Under the pieces are notes generated by a model that had not been told where the DNA came from, did not search any database, and saw only the letters and a program-made list of their open reading frames with translations. 64,000 nucleotides of DNA from contig CAYQEC010000009.1 in NCBI GenBank assembly GCA_964416425.1, positions 26,607 through 90,606 of the forward strand. The letters run 5' to 3'. The DNA is from CAYQEC01 sp964416425 (lineage in GTDB: Bacteria; Actinomycetota; Acidimicrobiia; Spongiisociales; UBA5794). A program made the position numbers and the translations under genes. Every line of letters starts with the position of its first letter. Position 1 is the first letter of the stretch. Below are positions 38,160 to 48,579 of the stretch, in pieces.

Positions 38160-39332
38160 ATGGAGTTCCGACGCATCGGAAACTTGCCGCCGTACGTGTT
38201 CGCCCAGGTCGACCGTCTCAAGCTCGAGGCGCGGCGAGCCGGGGAGGACATCGTGGACCTCGGATTCGGCAATCCCGACATCCCCACCGCCGACAACGTC
38301 GTCGAGAAACTGGTCGAGGCCGCCCGCAACGGCCGCAACCACCGCTACTCCGCCTCCCGGGGCCTCCCGAATCTGCGCAAGGCGATCGCCGACCGCTACC
38401 ACCGCCGCTTCGGGGTCGAGATCGACCCTGACACCGAGGCGATCAGCACCATCGGCGCCAAGGAGGGCCTGGCCCATCTGATGTGGGCCCTGGTGCAGCC
38501 CGGGGACGTGGCGCTGGTGCCCGAGCCCTCGTATCCGATCCACATCTACGCCGCGGCACTGGCGGGCGCCGAGGTGCGGCGGGTCCAGGTCACCCCCGAC
38601 GCCGACTACTTCGCCCGGCTCAACGAGTCCTTCCTCGACTCTTGGCCCCGGCCCCGGGTGGTGCTGGTGTCCTTCCCCCACAATCCCACCACCATGACTG
38701 TCGACTACGACTTCTTCGAGCGTCTCGTCGGCTTCGCTAAGGAGCACGACGTGATGCTGGTGCACGATTTCGCCTACGCCGACATCACCTTCGACGGCTA
38801 CGAGGCGCCCAGCCTGCTGCAGGTGCCCGGCGCCAAGGACGTCGGTGTCGAGCTGTACACGCTCACCAAGAGCCACTCGATGGCGGGGTGGCGGGTCGGC
38901 TTCGTCGTCGGGAACCCCGAGATGGTCGAGGCGCTCGCCAAGCTCAAGTCCTACCTCGACTACGGGACCTTCCAGCCGATCCAGATCGCCTCGATCGTGG
39001 CCCTCAACGAGGGCGACGACCACGTCGTCGAGGTCCGGCAGATCTACCAGAAGCGGCGGGACATCCTGGTCGACGGCCTCAACCGGGCCGGGTGGGAGGT
39101 GCCGAAGCCGCTGGGGACCATGTTCGTGTGGGCTCCCATCCCGGAGCAGTACCGGGCGATGGGATCACTCGACTTCGCGGTGCATCTGCTGGAGCAGGCG
39201 AAGGTGGCGGCCAGCCCGGGCGTCGGCTTCGGCCCGAGCGGCGAGGGGTACGTGCGGTTCGCCCTCGTCGAGAACGAGCATCGCATCGGTCAGGCGGTGC
39301 GGGGGATTCGGAGGACCCTGGGGGAGGCGTGA
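38160..39332 (+). CDS. Class I/II aminotransferase (PLP)
   Basis: 390-residue fold-type I pyridoxal-phosphate aminotransferase. DLGFGNPDIPT near the N-terminus, GAKEGLAHLMWALVQPGD, NPTTMTVD, HDFAYADITFDGY, the Schiff-base lysine in LTKSHSMAGWRVGF, and the carboxylate arginine in VRFALVENEHRI. It resembles the AlaC/LL-diaminopimelate group. GAGGAGG lies 6 nt before the ATG. Alanine or a related amino acid is the likely donor; not certain. Confidence 0.88.
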   Translation: MEFRRIGNLPPYVFAQVDRLKLEARRAGEDIVDLGFGNPDIPTADNVVEKLVEAARNGRNHRYSASRGLPNLRKAIADRYHRRFGVEIDPDTEAISTIGAKEGLAHLMWALVQPGDVALVPEPSYPIHIYAAALAGAEVRRVQVTPDADYFARLNESFLDSWPRPRVVLVSFPHNPTTMTVDYDFFERLVGFAKEHDVMLVHDFAYADITFDGYEAPSLLQVPGAKDVGVELYTLTKSHSMAGWRVGFVVGNPEMVEALAKLKSYLDYGTFQPIQIASIVALNEGDDHVVEVRQIYQKRRDILVDGLNRAGWEVPKPLGTMFVWAPIPEQYRAMGSLDFAVHLLEQAKVAASPGVGFGPSGEGYVRFALVENEHRIGQAVRGIRRTLGEA

Positions 39333-39335
39333 GGG

Positions 39336-41207
39336 TCAGAGCCGCCGCGCCTGCCGCCTCCGGGTGAGCAGGAGGCCGGCGCCGAGGGTGGCGACCGCCG
39401 CCACCACCACCAGCATCGGTACCGGGCCGGGAGACGATCCACCCTGTTCCGGCTCGGGATCGGGGAGGTCGGGCAACACCAGGTCGCCGGCGGCGCCGAT
39501 CGTGGCCGGTTCCACCAGCAACGGGCTCGACCCCACCGAGAGGTCGGGGTCCGCCGTTTCGACGGTTGCGCCGGCGAGGTCGTGGATCCGCGCCCCGTTC
39601 CACGTCGCGGGGAGGGAGACGGTGGCGGGCTCGCCGCTGCTCCACACCAGCCAGGCCGGCGCCCCGTCGGGCCGTTCCAGGGTGATCGACCACAGCGACC
39701 CGGAGACCTCCCCGGCGGTCATGCGGGCCCCGGTGAGCCACTCGGTGGTCTGCCGGTAGGCGATCCCGGCCGGGGAGAGGCCGGCGTAGTCGTCGGGGGT
39801 CTCCGACTCGCTGAGGGCCACGAAACGGCGGCTCCGGTCCTCGTAGATGTCCCAGGCGTACCAGTTGAAATCGGTCACGCCCGCCGCCCACTGCACGAGG
39901 TAGGCCCGGGCCACCACCGCGGCGGCGGTGGCGTCGTCGAGCACCGTGCCCAGGTCGTAGGCGACCGCCCCCTCCGTGTTCCACAGCGGGGCGTCGCCCA
40001 TGCCGTGGGCGGCGGCGGCGTCCCGGTAGCCGACGATGAGCGGCACGCTGTTCTCGGGGCGCAGCGACGGGTACTCGTGGAAAGCGAGGACGTCCACATA
40101 CTTCCCGCCGCCGGAGGCGAGGAACTCCTCGAACTGGTTCACGGTGGTGAAGTCGGGGGCGATCACGACGTTGCCGGGGTCGGCGGCCCGCAGCTCCTCG
40201 GAGGCGATCCGGGTCAGCTCGACGAGCTCGTCCATGGATCCCTGCCAGAACCGCGCAATATTGGCCTCGTTCCAGATCTCCCAGTGGGTGATGCGGCCCC
40301 GGAACCGCTCCGCCACCGCCCGCACGTAGCGGCGCCAGTCGTCACGGTCGGCCGGAGGCAGGGTGGCGTCGGGGCCGGCCCACTCCGGGGTCATCCCGAG
40401 GGTGTAGATCACCCGTGCCTCGGGGTCGTGCTCCTCGGCGTAGGTCACGTAGCGCTCGATCCGCCGCGCCGGCCCCTCCCAGCCGGCCGGGTCGGCGAGC
40501 ATGCCAGCCTCCGGCTCGATCCGGGCCCAGTTGGTGCCGGTGTCCCAGAGGCGGAGGGTGCCAAAACCGATCGGGGGCCACGTCTCGTGCACTCCGAGCT
40601 TGTTGACGTGCATCCCGAAGTACTGGTGGGGGACCACCGCCCCGTTGACGACCGGGTCGGCGAGCACCTCCCGGGTCACGTCGTGGAGCTCGGCGTCGTC
40701 GAGGAAGACGGCGCCGGTCGTCTCGACCGTCACCGTCACCCGGCCCTCGACGACGTCGGGGGTCTCGTCATCGTCGTCCCCGAAGCCGCCGCGGATGACC
40801 ACGTGCTGCCACTCCGGGCCGAGCTGCACGGTGCGGCGGGCCCCGACCTCGTAATCCGGCTCCCGGCTCTGGAGCAGAAGAACGGCCGTCGCCGCGGTGT
40901 CGGCCCGGAGCCAGATCCCGGCCTCGTAGACCCTCCCGGCGATGAAGTCGTGCTCCTGGGCGAGAAGGGTGCCCCCGGTGCCGAGGTCCCAGACGTCGAT
41001 CCGCTGGGCGCGCTCGCCGCCGTGCACCGGATCATCCGTGCCCGACCAGTCGGCGGTGGCGTCGCCCCAGGTGTTCTCGTACCACCCGGCGGCGAGGCCG
41101 CCACCACGTTCGAAACCGGGGTTGTCGAGGAGTTGGGGCGGCGTCGACTGCTCGGCCGCACCGAGGAGTGGTCCGAGCAGCAGGACGGCGAGCAGGAATC
41201 GGGTCAC
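39336..41207 (-). CDS. Membrane-anchored glycoside hydrolase (clan GH-A, GH39-like)
   Basis: 623 residues, exported. Signal peptide at 1-20 (TRFLLAVLLLGPLLGAAEQ); a carbohydrate-binding-like beta domain at about 25-165 (LLDNPGFERGGGLAAGWYENTW); a TIM-barrel hydrolase from about 180 to 480 with the acid/base glutamate in WEIWNEANIARFW and a likely nucleophile in PLWNTEGAVAYD; a small beta domain; a Pro/Glu/Gly linker; and a C-terminal helix followed by RRRQARRL that anchors it. GTG at 41207 has GGAGAGG about 9 nt upstream; the longer frame to 41354 runs into the divergent gene. It could act on xylosides or similar; substrate not assigned. Confidence 0.8.
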   Translation of the reverse strand: MTRFLLAVLLLGPLLGAAEQSTPPQLLDNPGFERGGGLAAGWYENTWGDATADWSGTDDPVHGGERAQRIDVWDLGTGGTLLAQEHDFIAGRVYEAGIWLRADTAATAVLLLQSREPDYEVGARRTVQLGPEWQHVVIRGGFGDDDDETPDVVEGRVTVTVETTGAVFLDDAELHDVTREVLADPVVNGAVVPHQYFGMHVNKLGVHETWPPIGFGTLRLWDTGTNWARIEPEAGMLADPAGWEGPARRIERYVTYAEEHDPEARVIYTLGMTPEWAGPDATLPPADRDDWRRYVRAVAERFRGRITHWEIWNEANIARFWQGSMDELVELTRIASEELRAADPGNVVIAPDFTTVNQFEEFLASGGGKYVDVLAFHEYPSLRPENSVPLIVGYRDAAAAHGMGDAPLWNTEGAVAYDLGTVLDDATAAAVVARAYLVQWAAGVTDFNWYAWDIYEDRSRRFVALSESETPDDYAGLSPAGIAYRQTTEWLTGARMTAGEVSGSLWSITLERPDGAPAWLVWSSGEPATVSLPATWNGARIHDLAGATVETADPDLSVGSSPLLVEPATIGAAGDLVLPDLPDPEPEQGGSSPGPVPMLVVVAAVATLGAGLLLTRRRQARRL

Positions 41208-41285
41208 GGTGTCCACCTCTCCGGCCGGGGAAGCCGGTATGCCCCGGATCGTAGATGAGGTGGCGTCGCTGCGAGGGCCCGGCCG

Positions 41286-41291
41286 TACAAT
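41286..41291 (+). promoter_or_regulatory. -10 box of leaderless threonine aldolase gene
   Basis: TACAAT lies 7 nt before the ATG at 41299. The transcript should begin at or next to the A of the start codon; the ATG at 41290 falls inside the -10 box and is therefore unlikely to be used. Confidence 0.6.
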
Positions 41292-41298
41292 GCCGGCC

Positions 41299-42330
<1,032 letters not shown>

Positions 42331-42370
42331 CGCCGGTAACCGATCAGGCCGACCTAGGGTCTCAATCCCG

Positions 42371-43297
42371 ATGCGCTACGCCATCCTGTTCCCGGGACAG
42401 GGAAGCCAGTTCGTGGGTATGGGCTCCGATGTCCTGGAGGCACGGCCCGACCTGCTCGGCGACCGAGCCGACGAGGTCCTCGGTTGGTCGTTGCGCGCCG
42501 TGTGCACCGGCGGTCCCGAGCAGCGGCTGACCGCCACCGAGGTGGCGCAACCCGCCCTCTTCGCCCTGTCGTACGCCCTGTGGGAGGCGGTGGCGGCCGT
42601 GTTGCCGGTCCCGCCGGCGGCGGCGGCGGGCCATTCGCTCGGTGAGTACACCGCCCTGGCGGCCGCCGGGGCGCTCGGGTTCGACGACGGGTTGCGGCTG
42701 GTGGCGGCGCGGGGTGCCGCCATGGGGCGGGCCGCCGCCGCCCGGGAAGGCGCCATGGCGGCCCTGCTCGGCGGCGACCTGGACACGGCGCGGGCAGTGA
42801 CCGCCGAGCGGCGCGATGCCGGGGGGAGCCTGTGGGTCGCCAACGACAACGCCCCCGGCCAGGTGGTGGTGGCCGGCGCCGCCGCCGACGTGGCGTGGAT
42901 CTGCGACGAGGGCCGGGCACGGGGATTCCGCCGGGCGGTGCCGCTCAAGGTGGCGGGCGCCTTCCACACCCCTTTCATGCAACCCGCCGCCCTGGAGCTG
43001 GCGGCGGCCCTCGACGGCACCTCCTTCGGAGTGCCTGCCTTCCCGGTGTGGACCAACGTGGCGGCCCGGCCCGGGGAGGACCCCGCGGCGGACCTGGCGG
43101 CCCAGCTGGTCGGCCCGGTCCGTTTCCGGGAGAGCCTGGAGGCGATGGCCGCCGCCGGGATCGAGGCGTTCGTCCACATCGGGCCGGGTGACGTCACTGC
43201 CGGGATGGCGCGCCGCACCGTACCCGGGGCCACCGTGCTGGCAGTGGGGACGCTGGAAGATGTCGCCCCGGTGGTGGAAGCCCTGGCCATACAATGA
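42371..43297 (+). CDS. fabD: Malonyl-CoA:ACP transacylase
   Basis: Loads malonyl groups onto acyl carrier protein for fatty acid synthesis. 308 residues: FPGQGSQFVGMG at the N-terminus, nucleophile serine in GHSLGEYTAL, catalytic histidine in AGAFHTPFM, and IGPGD near the end. First gene of a five-gene FAS-II operon; TAGGGT at 42355-42360 may be its -10 box. fabH follows after 22 nt. Confidence 0.95.
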   Translation: MRYAILFPGQGSQFVGMGSDVLEARPDLLGDRADEVLGWSLRAVCTGGPEQRLTATEVAQPALFALSYALWEAVAAVLPVPPAAAAGHSLGEYTALAAAGALGFDDGLRLVAARGAAMGRAAAAREGAMAALLGGDLDTARAVTAERRDAGGSLWVANDNAPGQVVVAGAAADVAWICDEGRARGFRRAVPLKVAGAFHTPFMQPAALELAAALDGTSFGVPAFPVWTNVAARPGEDPAADLAAQLVGPVRFRESLEAMAAAGIEAFVHIGPGDVTAGMARRTVPGATVLAVGTLEDVAPVVEALAIQ

Positions 43298-43319
43298 CGA
43301 TCGACAGGGAAGGGACGTG

Positions 43320-44384
43320 ATGCGCAGAGCCACGATCACCGGATGGGGCAAGTACACACCGCCGGCGGTGCTCAGCAACGCTGATCTCGAGACGGTGATA
43401 GACACCTCCGACGAGTGGATCACCTCCCGCAGCGGCATCAAGGAACGCCGCATCAGCCACGTCGGCACCGCCGACATGGCGGCCGCCGCCGGCCGGGAAG
43501 CCGTCGCCGCCGCCGGCCTGGCGCCCGAGGACATCGACCTGGTGGTGGTGGCGACCTGCACCCCAGAGCGGGCGGTGCCGTCGGTGGCGTCGTTCGTGCA
43601 GAAGAAGATGGGTCTCGTCAACGCCGGCAGCTTCGACCTCAACGCCGCCTGCAGCGGCTTCGTGTACGGCCTGGCGGTGACCAGCGGCATGTTGGCCGCC
43701 GGCACCGCCCACCGGGTGCTGCTGATCGGGGCGGAGCGGCTCTCGGCCCACCTCGACCTCGAGGACCGCTCCACCGCGGTGCTCTTCGGGGACGGCGCCG
43801 GCGCCGTCGTCCTGGAGGCGACCGAGGGGCGCGACGGGGTCCTGGCGGTCAACACCCACGCCGACGGCACCCTCACCGAGATCCTGGCGATCACCGGGAC
43901 CGGGACCGAGCGGGTCTTCGATCCGGCCGCCACCGAGGCGATCCTGATGGAGGGGCGGGAGGTCTTCCGCCACGCCGTGACCCGGATGGCGGAGGCCGCC
44001 ATCGAGGCGGTCACCGCCGCCGGGATGGAGCTGGAGGACGTCGACCTGCTCATCACCCACCAGGCCAACATCCGCATCATCGACGCCACGGCACGCCGCC
44101 TCGAGCTCGCGCCCGAGCAGGTGTACGCCAACATCGCCTCCTACGGCAACACCTCGGCGGCCAGCATCCCCATCGCACTCGCCGAGGCGCTGCAGCAGGG
44201 AGTGATCGACCCGGGCGACCTGGTGGTGTTCGCCGCCTTCGGCGGCGGGCTCACCTGGGGGGCGGCCGCGGTGCGCTGGGGGGAGCGGGTGACACCGGTC
44301 CGGTTCGCCGACCACGAGATCCCCGGCACCGACGCCACCGCCCTCGAGCTGCTCGAGGCCCGCGTGAAGACCGGGCCCCGATGA
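43320..44384 (+). CDS. fabH: 3-oxoacyl-ACP synthase III
   Basis: Starts fatty acid chains by condensing an acyl-CoA with malonyl-ACP. 354 residues with the full Cys-His-Asn triad: cysteine in NAACSGFVYGL, histidine in THQANIRIID, asparagine in YGNTSAASIP. Asp/Glu-Trp substrate motif TSDEWITSRSGIKERRI near the N-terminus. AAGGGA precedes the ATG at 43320. Its end overlaps fabG by 4 nt. Confidence 0.95.
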   Translation: MRRATITGWGKYTPPAVLSNADLETVIDTSDEWITSRSGIKERRISHVGTADMAAAAGREAVAAAGLAPEDIDLVVVATCTPERAVPSVASFVQKKMGLVNAGSFDLNAACSGFVYGLAVTSGMLAAGTAHRVLLIGAERLSAHLDLEDRSTAVLFGDGAGAVVLEATEGRDGVLAVNTHADGTLTEILAITGTGTERVFDPAATEAILMEGREVFRHAVTRMAEAAIEAVTAAGMELEDVDLLITHQANIRIIDATARRLELAPEQVYANIASYGNTSAASIPIALAEALQQGVIDPGDLVVFAAFGGGLTWGAAAVRWGERVTPVRFADHEIPGTDATALELLEARVKTGPR

Positions 44385-45115
44385 GCCGGGTCGCCCTCGT
44401 CACCGGCGCCTCGCGCGGGATCGGGCGGTCGATCGCGGTGCTGCTGGCGGCCCGCGGCTATCACGTCGCGGTCAACTACGCCAGCAGGGCCGCCGCCGCC
44501 GCCGAAGTGGTGGAGGCGATCGAGGACTCCGGGGGGCAGGCGGTGGCGGTGGCGGCCGACGTGAGCGACGCCGACCAGGTTGGCGCCATGTTCGCCACCG
44601 TCGAGGAACGCCTCGGAGCGGTGGAGGTGCTCGTCAACAACGCCGGCATCACCCGTGACGGGCTGCTGCTGCGAATGAAGCCGGCCGCGTGGGACGAGGT
44701 CCTCGCCACCGACCTTCGCTCCGTGTACCTGTGCTCCCGGGCCGGCCTGCGCGGTATGGTGAAGGCGAAGTGGGGCCGGATCATCTCGATCGGCTCGGTG
44801 AGCGGGGTCGCCGGCAACGCCGGCCAGTCCAACTACGCCGCCGCCAAGGCCGGGCTGATCGGCTTCTCCAAGTCGCTCGCCAAGGAGGTCGGGTCGCGCG
44901 GCATCACCGTCAACGTGGTGGCGCCCGGCTTCATCGAGACCGATCTCACCGTCTCCCTGGCCGACACCGCGGCGGAGCGGCTGCTCGGCAACATCAGTCT
45001 CGGCCGGTTCGGCCGGCCCGAGGAGATCGCTTCGATCGTGGGCTATCTTGCCTCGGACGAAGCGGGCTACATCACCGGTCAGACCATCGTCGTTGACGGT
45101 GGCTTGGCGCTCTGA
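44381..45115 (+). CDS. fabG: 3-oxoacyl-ACP reductase
   Basis: NADPH-dependent short-chain dehydrogenase reducing 3-oxoacyl-ACP. 244 residues: TGASRGIG cofactor motif at 8-15, NNAG, catalytic Ser in SIGSVSG, and YAAAKAG with the Tyr-Lys pair. The start overlaps fabH by 4 nt and acpP follows 31 nt after the stop. Position in the fab operon supports FabG over other short-chain dehydrogenases. Confidence 0.94.
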   Translation: MSRVALVTGASRGIGRSIAVLLAARGYHVAVNYASRAAAAAEVVEAIEDSGGQAVAVAADVSDADQVGAMFATVEERLGAVEVLVNNAGITRDGLLLRMKPAAWDEVLATDLRSVYLCSRAGLRGMVKAKWGRIISIGSVSGVAGNAGQSNYAAAKAGLIGFSKSLAKEVGSRGITVNVVAPGFIETDLTVSLADTAAERLLGNISLGRFGRPEEIASIVGYLASDEAGYITGQTIVVDGGLAL

Positions 45116-45146
45116 GGACCAGCGATCCCCCAAGGAGGGCTCACCA

Positions 45147-45392
45147 ATGGAACGTGCCGAGATCGAGGCCAAGCTCGTCGACCTCCTCGTCGAGGAGCTC
45201 GGGCTGGAACGTGACGACATCACGATGGAAGCTCGCTTCGAGGAAGACCTCGAGGTCGACTCGCTCGGCGTGGTCGAGCTACTGATGGCGCTCGAGGACA
45301 ACTTCGACGTCAAGATCCCCGACGACGAGGCGGAGCGGATCACCACCGTCGGCCAGGCCGTCGACGTGGTGAGCGAGAAGCTCGGCAGCTGA
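45147..45392 (+). CDS. acpP: Acyl carrier protein
   Basis: 81-residue acidic carrier of growing acyl chains. The phosphopantetheine serine lies in EVDSLGVVELLMALED (Ser near residue 38), in the conserved DSLG motif. The ATG at 45147 has a strong AAGGAGGG about 7 nt upstream, the best ribosome binding site in the operon, fitting the high ACP level needed. Confidence 0.95.
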   Translation: MERAEIEAKLVDLLVEELGLERDDITMEARFEEDLEVDSLGVVELLMALEDNFDVKIPDDEAERITTVGQAVDVVSEKLGS

Positions 45393-45396
45393 GCGG

Positions 45397-46653
45397 GTGC
45401 CTGACGTGAATTCGCGACGGCGGGTGGTCGTCACCGGTTTGGGGACCATCAATCCGCTCGGCCATCGGGTCGACGAATCGTGGGCGAATCTGGTCGCCGG
45501 CGTCTCGGGGGTGGACCGGATCAGCCTCTTCGACCCCGCCGAGTTCAGCTGCCAGATCGCCGCCGAGGTCAAGGGCTTCGACCCGGAGTCCTACATGACC
45601 CGGCGCGAGGCCCGCCGCTACGACCGCAACGCCCAACTCTTCTGGGTCGCTACCCAGCAGGCCCTCGCCGACGCCGGCATCTCCTACGAGGAGGACGACC
45701 CGGCGGCGGAACGGGCCGGGGTGGTCTTCGGCTCGGGCACCGGCGGGATCACCACCACCCAGGAGGAGGTGCTCGTGCTGTCGGAGCGGGGGCCGGGTCG
45801 GGTCTCCCCGCTGGCGATCCCCAAGATCATCAGCAACATGGCGGGCGGGGTGGTCTCGATCGCCTTCCACCTCTTCGGACCCAACATCTGCACGGTGACC
45901 GCCTGCGCCGCCTCGGCCAACGCCATCGGCGACGCCGCCGAGATCATCCGCCGCAACGCCGCCGACGTGATGGTGGCCGGCGGTACCGAGGCGGGGATCT
46001 GTGAGCTGGCCGTCGCCGGCTTCGCCTCGTCGCGGGCGGTGAGCACCCGCAACGACGATCCGCAGGCAGCGAGCCGCCCCTTCGACGCCGACCGTGACGG
46101 GTTCGTGATGGGGGAGGGAGCCGCGGTGCTGATCCTGGAGGAGCGGGAGCACGCCATCGCCCGCGGCGCCACGATCTACGCCGAGTTCCTCGGCTACGGC
46201 ATGTCCGCCGACGGGTACCACATGACCGCTCCCCGGCCCGGGGGAGCGGGAGCCGCCCGCGCCATGCAGAACGCCATCGACGACGCCGGCCTGGCCGCAG
46301 CCGACATCGGCTACATCAACGCTCACGGCACGTCGACCCAGGCCAACGACATCACCGAGACGCTCGCCATCAAGACCGTCTTCGGGGACGACGCGTGGCG
46401 GATCCCGATCTCGTCGACCAAGTCGATGACCGGTCATCTCCTCGGCTCGGCCGGGGCGATGGAGGCGATCGCCTCGGTCCTGGCCATCCGGGAGGGCGTA
46501 CTGCCGCCGACGATCAACTACACCACCCCCGACCCGGAATGCGACCTCGACTACGTGCCCAACGAGGCGCGGGAGGTGTCGATCACGACCGCCATGTCGA
46601 ACTCGTTCGGGTTCGGTGGCCACAACGTGGCCCTGGTGTTCGGCAAGGCCTGA
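45397..46653 (+). CDS. fabF: 3-oxoacyl-ACP synthase II
   Basis: Elongating beta-ketoacyl synthase, 418 residues. The Cys-His-His triad is intact: cysteine in TVTACAASANAIGD, histidine in NAHGTSTQANDITE, histidine in KSMTGHLLGSAGAMEA; FGFGGHN lies at the end. GTG start 4 nt after acpP. Last gene of fabD-fabH-fabG-acpP-fabF; it ends in a hairpin shared with the convergent gene. No dehydratase or enoyl reductase gene is in the operon. Confidence 0.95.
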   Translation: MPDVNSRRRVVVTGLGTINPLGHRVDESWANLVAGVSGVDRISLFDPAEFSCQIAAEVKGFDPESYMTRREARRYDRNAQLFWVATQQALADAGISYEEDDPAAERAGVVFGSGTGGITTTQEEVLVLSERGPGRVSPLAIPKIISNMAGGVVSIAFHLFGPNICTVTACAASANAIGDAAEIIRRNAADVMVAGGTEAGICELAVAGFASSRAVSTRNDDPQAASRPFDADRDGFVMGEGAAVLILEEREHAIARGATIYAEFLGYGMSADGYHMTAPRPGGAGAARAMQNAIDDAGLAAADIGYINAHGTSTQANDITETLAIKTVFGDDAWRIPISSTKSMTGHLLGSAGAMEAIASVLAIREGVLPPTINYTTPDPECDLDYVPNEAREVSITTAMSNSFGFGGHNVALVFGKA

Positions 46654-46673
46654 GCGGGAGGTCTCCGCTCAGG
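46649..46673. terminator. Bidirectional terminator between fabF and convergent membrane gene
   Basis: Perfect 9-bp stem CCTGAGCGG/CCGCTCAGG with a 7-nt loop. The left arm contains the fabF TGA and the right arm the TGA (tca) of the minus-strand gene. U-runs are lacking on both sides, so termination may be weak or factor-assisted. Confidence 0.55.
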
Positions 46674-47082
46674 GAGCTTCGTCGGTTTCGCATCCTGCGG
46701 TGGGCGGCGGCCGGTGCTCGGCGACGGCGCTGCGGTACTCGTCAAACGAGCGCATCGCCAGCGCCATGACGAGGCCGATCCCGACCATGGCGCCGGCGCC
46801 GGTGAGCACCCCGGCGACGGCTTCGAGCCCGCCGCATCCTTGGGGCCGGCACAGGGTGTGCACGATGCTGGCGCCGAGGAACGCCCCGATGGCGGCGCCG
46901 AGCACGACCGGGACGGCGACGACCCACCGGATCCCGGTGACGGAGACCCCCAGGGCCACCACCAGCCCGACGGCGGCACCACCGGCGGCGCCGGGAGTTC
47001 CCGAGAAGAGGGCCCAGCCGGCCACCGCCCCCAACGATGCGCCCAGCGCGGCGGCCAGCAGCGCCGGCCCGCGGGGGGTCAC
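46669..47082 (-). CDS. Membrane protein, hypothetical
   Basis: 137 residues with four hydrophobic helices (GPALLAAALGASLGAVAGWALF, GAAGGAAVGLVVALGVSVTGI, WVVAVPVVLGAAIGAFLGASIV, AVAGVLTGAGAMVGIGLVMALAM) and a polar C-terminus. A Cys pair in LCRPQGCGG lies in the third loop. GTG at 47082 overlaps the stop of the preceding gene (GTGA), so they are coupled. No family recognised. Confidence 0.6.
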   Translation of the reverse strand: MTPRGPALLAAALGASLGAVAGWALFSGTPGAAGGAAVGLVVALGVSVTGIRWVVAVPVVLGAAIGAFLGASIVHTLCRPQGCGGLEAVAGVLTGAGAMVGIGLVMALAMRSFDEYRSAVAEHRPPPTAGCETDEAP

Positions 47083-47786
47083 GGCGCTTCCCGGCGTGGG
47101 GTGGCGATGCGAGGGCCGGGCAGGGTGGCCGGCTCGGGGTCGACCGCGAGACGGGCTTCCCGTGTCCAGGCGAGGGCGGTGAGGGCGGCGAGCAGGGCGG
47201 CGAGGGCGAAGGCGCCCGGGAGCGGGCAGGCAAGCACGGCGGGGATGCCGGCGGCGGGGACCACGACCCGCAGTGCCCACAGCCCCCAGGTGAGGGAGCG
47301 GGTGTAGGCCCAGGCGGCAGCCACCGCGCCCGCCCCGAGCACGAGATGCGCCGGGCCGATCCCGTCCGGGGCGGCGAGGCCGAGGGCCGGGACCACCCCG
47401 AGGGCTCCCATCGTCAGCGCCAGCGGCTTGGGCCCGGGAGCCGCGGCCGCGGGATGCCGCCGCAGCCAGCCGTGCAACCAGGGCCCGCCGAGGGCGACGA
47501 GGGCGGCGCCGCTGAAGCCGGCGGCGGTCACGGTCACGGCGTCGAGGTCGACGATGGCCGCCATCGCCAACTCGAAGCCTCCGAGGCCGAGGGCGACGTT
47601 GCGGGCCCACCGGCCCCGGCTCAGCAGGAGCCCGGTGGTGGTGATGAGACCGAATCCGACGATCCCGGCCGCCACTAGCAACGCCGGGCCGGCTGCGAAC
47701 GGCGCCGGAGCGGCGGCGAGGCGGGCGGCCCAGACGAGGGCCGCCACCATCGACAGCGCGGCGACGAGGAAGGGGGCGCGGGTCAT
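47079..47786 (-). CDS. Multi-pass membrane protein, hypothetical
   Basis: 235 residues with about seven hydrophobic helices and a short charged C-terminus. CATAAT lies 6 nt before the ATG and there is no ribosome binding site, so the mRNA is probably leaderless. It forms a two-gene unit with the following membrane protein. Function unknown. Confidence 0.65.
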   Translation of the reverse strand: MTRAPFLVAALSMVAALVWAARLAAAPAPFAAGPALLVAAGIVGFGLITTTGLLLSRGRWARNVALGLGGFELAMAAIVDLDAVTVTAAGFSGAALVALGGPWLHGWLRRHPAAAAPGPKPLALTMGALGVVPALGLAAPDGIGPAHLVLGAGAVAAAWAYTRSLTWGLWALRVVVPAAGIPAVLACPLPGAFALAALLAALTALAWTREARLAVDPEPATLPGPRIATPRREAP

Positions 47787-47863
47787 CCCGGCATTATGGC
47801 GGCAGCGGGGTGCGGTGGATGGCGCGGCTTGCCCTCATGATCGCCCCGGGCCGGCGGCGGCGC

Positions 47864-48511
47864 TCAGGTGCCGGCCGCTTCCTCGATGGGTGGGAACCGC
47901 ACCCCCTGATCGGGCTCCCAGTAGGAGACCTCGTCCCACCGGGCGGTGGAATCGGCGCCCGGCGCCAGCGTGACGAGGGAGGCGTGGCCCGGCTTGGCGA
48001 GGTGGAAGTCGGCGAAGGTGCCGCCGGTGAGGGTACGCCGCCCGGCCTGGATCGGGTCCTGATGGGACACGAACACCAGCTCGCCGTCGGGGACCCGGGA
48101 CCGCCAGCCGGTGACGGCGGCGGCGACCCGGGCCGCCACCTCCCGCAGCGGTTCGGGGGTGGCCGGGACGGCGTCGGGTCGTTGCAGGTAGTCCTCCAGC
48201 TCGCCGGGGAACCGCTGGGGCAGGTCCTCCCAGGTGACCCCGGCCCAGCGGGAGCCGAGCCGCCATTCGATGAGATCCTCGTCGACCACCGGCGCAAGGC
48301 GATGGGAAGCGGCGAGGATGGTTGCGGTCTCGACGGCCCGTTCCAGCGGCGAGGTCAGCACTGCGGTAATCGGGGCGGCGGCGAGGCGCCGTGCCGCGGC
48401 CGCGGCCTGACGGCGGCCTCGCTCGCTGAGGCGGTACCCGGGGAGATCGGCGTAGATGACGTGACGGGGGTTGTCGACTTCGCCGTGACGGACGAGGTGG
48501 ATGGGCGGCAT
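47864..48511 (-). CDS. Histidine phosphatase family protein
   Basis: 215-residue phosphoglycerate-mutase-like phosphatase. The catalytic histidine is in LVRHGEVDN (His9), the acid region is TSPLERAVETA with the expected Arg and Glu, and the second histidine is in VFVSHQDPIQ. Divergent from dinB. CAGACT lies 7 nt before the ATG, compatible with a leaderless start. Substrate unknown. Confidence 0.85.
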   Translation of the reverse strand: MPPIHLVRHGEVDNPRHVIYADLPGYRLSERGRRQAAAAARRLAAAPITAVLTSPLERAVETATILAASHRLAPVVDEDLIEWRLGSRWAGVTWEDLPQRFPGELEDYLQRPDAVPATPEPLREVAARVAAAVTGWRSRVPDGELVFVSHQDPIQAGRRTLTGGTFADFHLAKPGHASLVTLAPGADSTARWDEVSYWEPDQGVRFPPIEEAAGT

Positions 48512-48573
48512 CGCCGCGAGTCTGGCAGATCGCCCGCCCTGCCGGGCCGGCGCCCCATGTCACACCGCTCGGG

Positions 48574-48579
48574 TACCGT
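48574..48579 (+). promoter_or_regulatory. -10 box of leaderless dinB gene
   Basis: TACCGT lies 7 nt before the dinB ATG and no Shine-Dalgarno is present. No LexA-type palindrome is seen upstream, so SOS control of this copy is not indicated. Confidence 0.5.
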
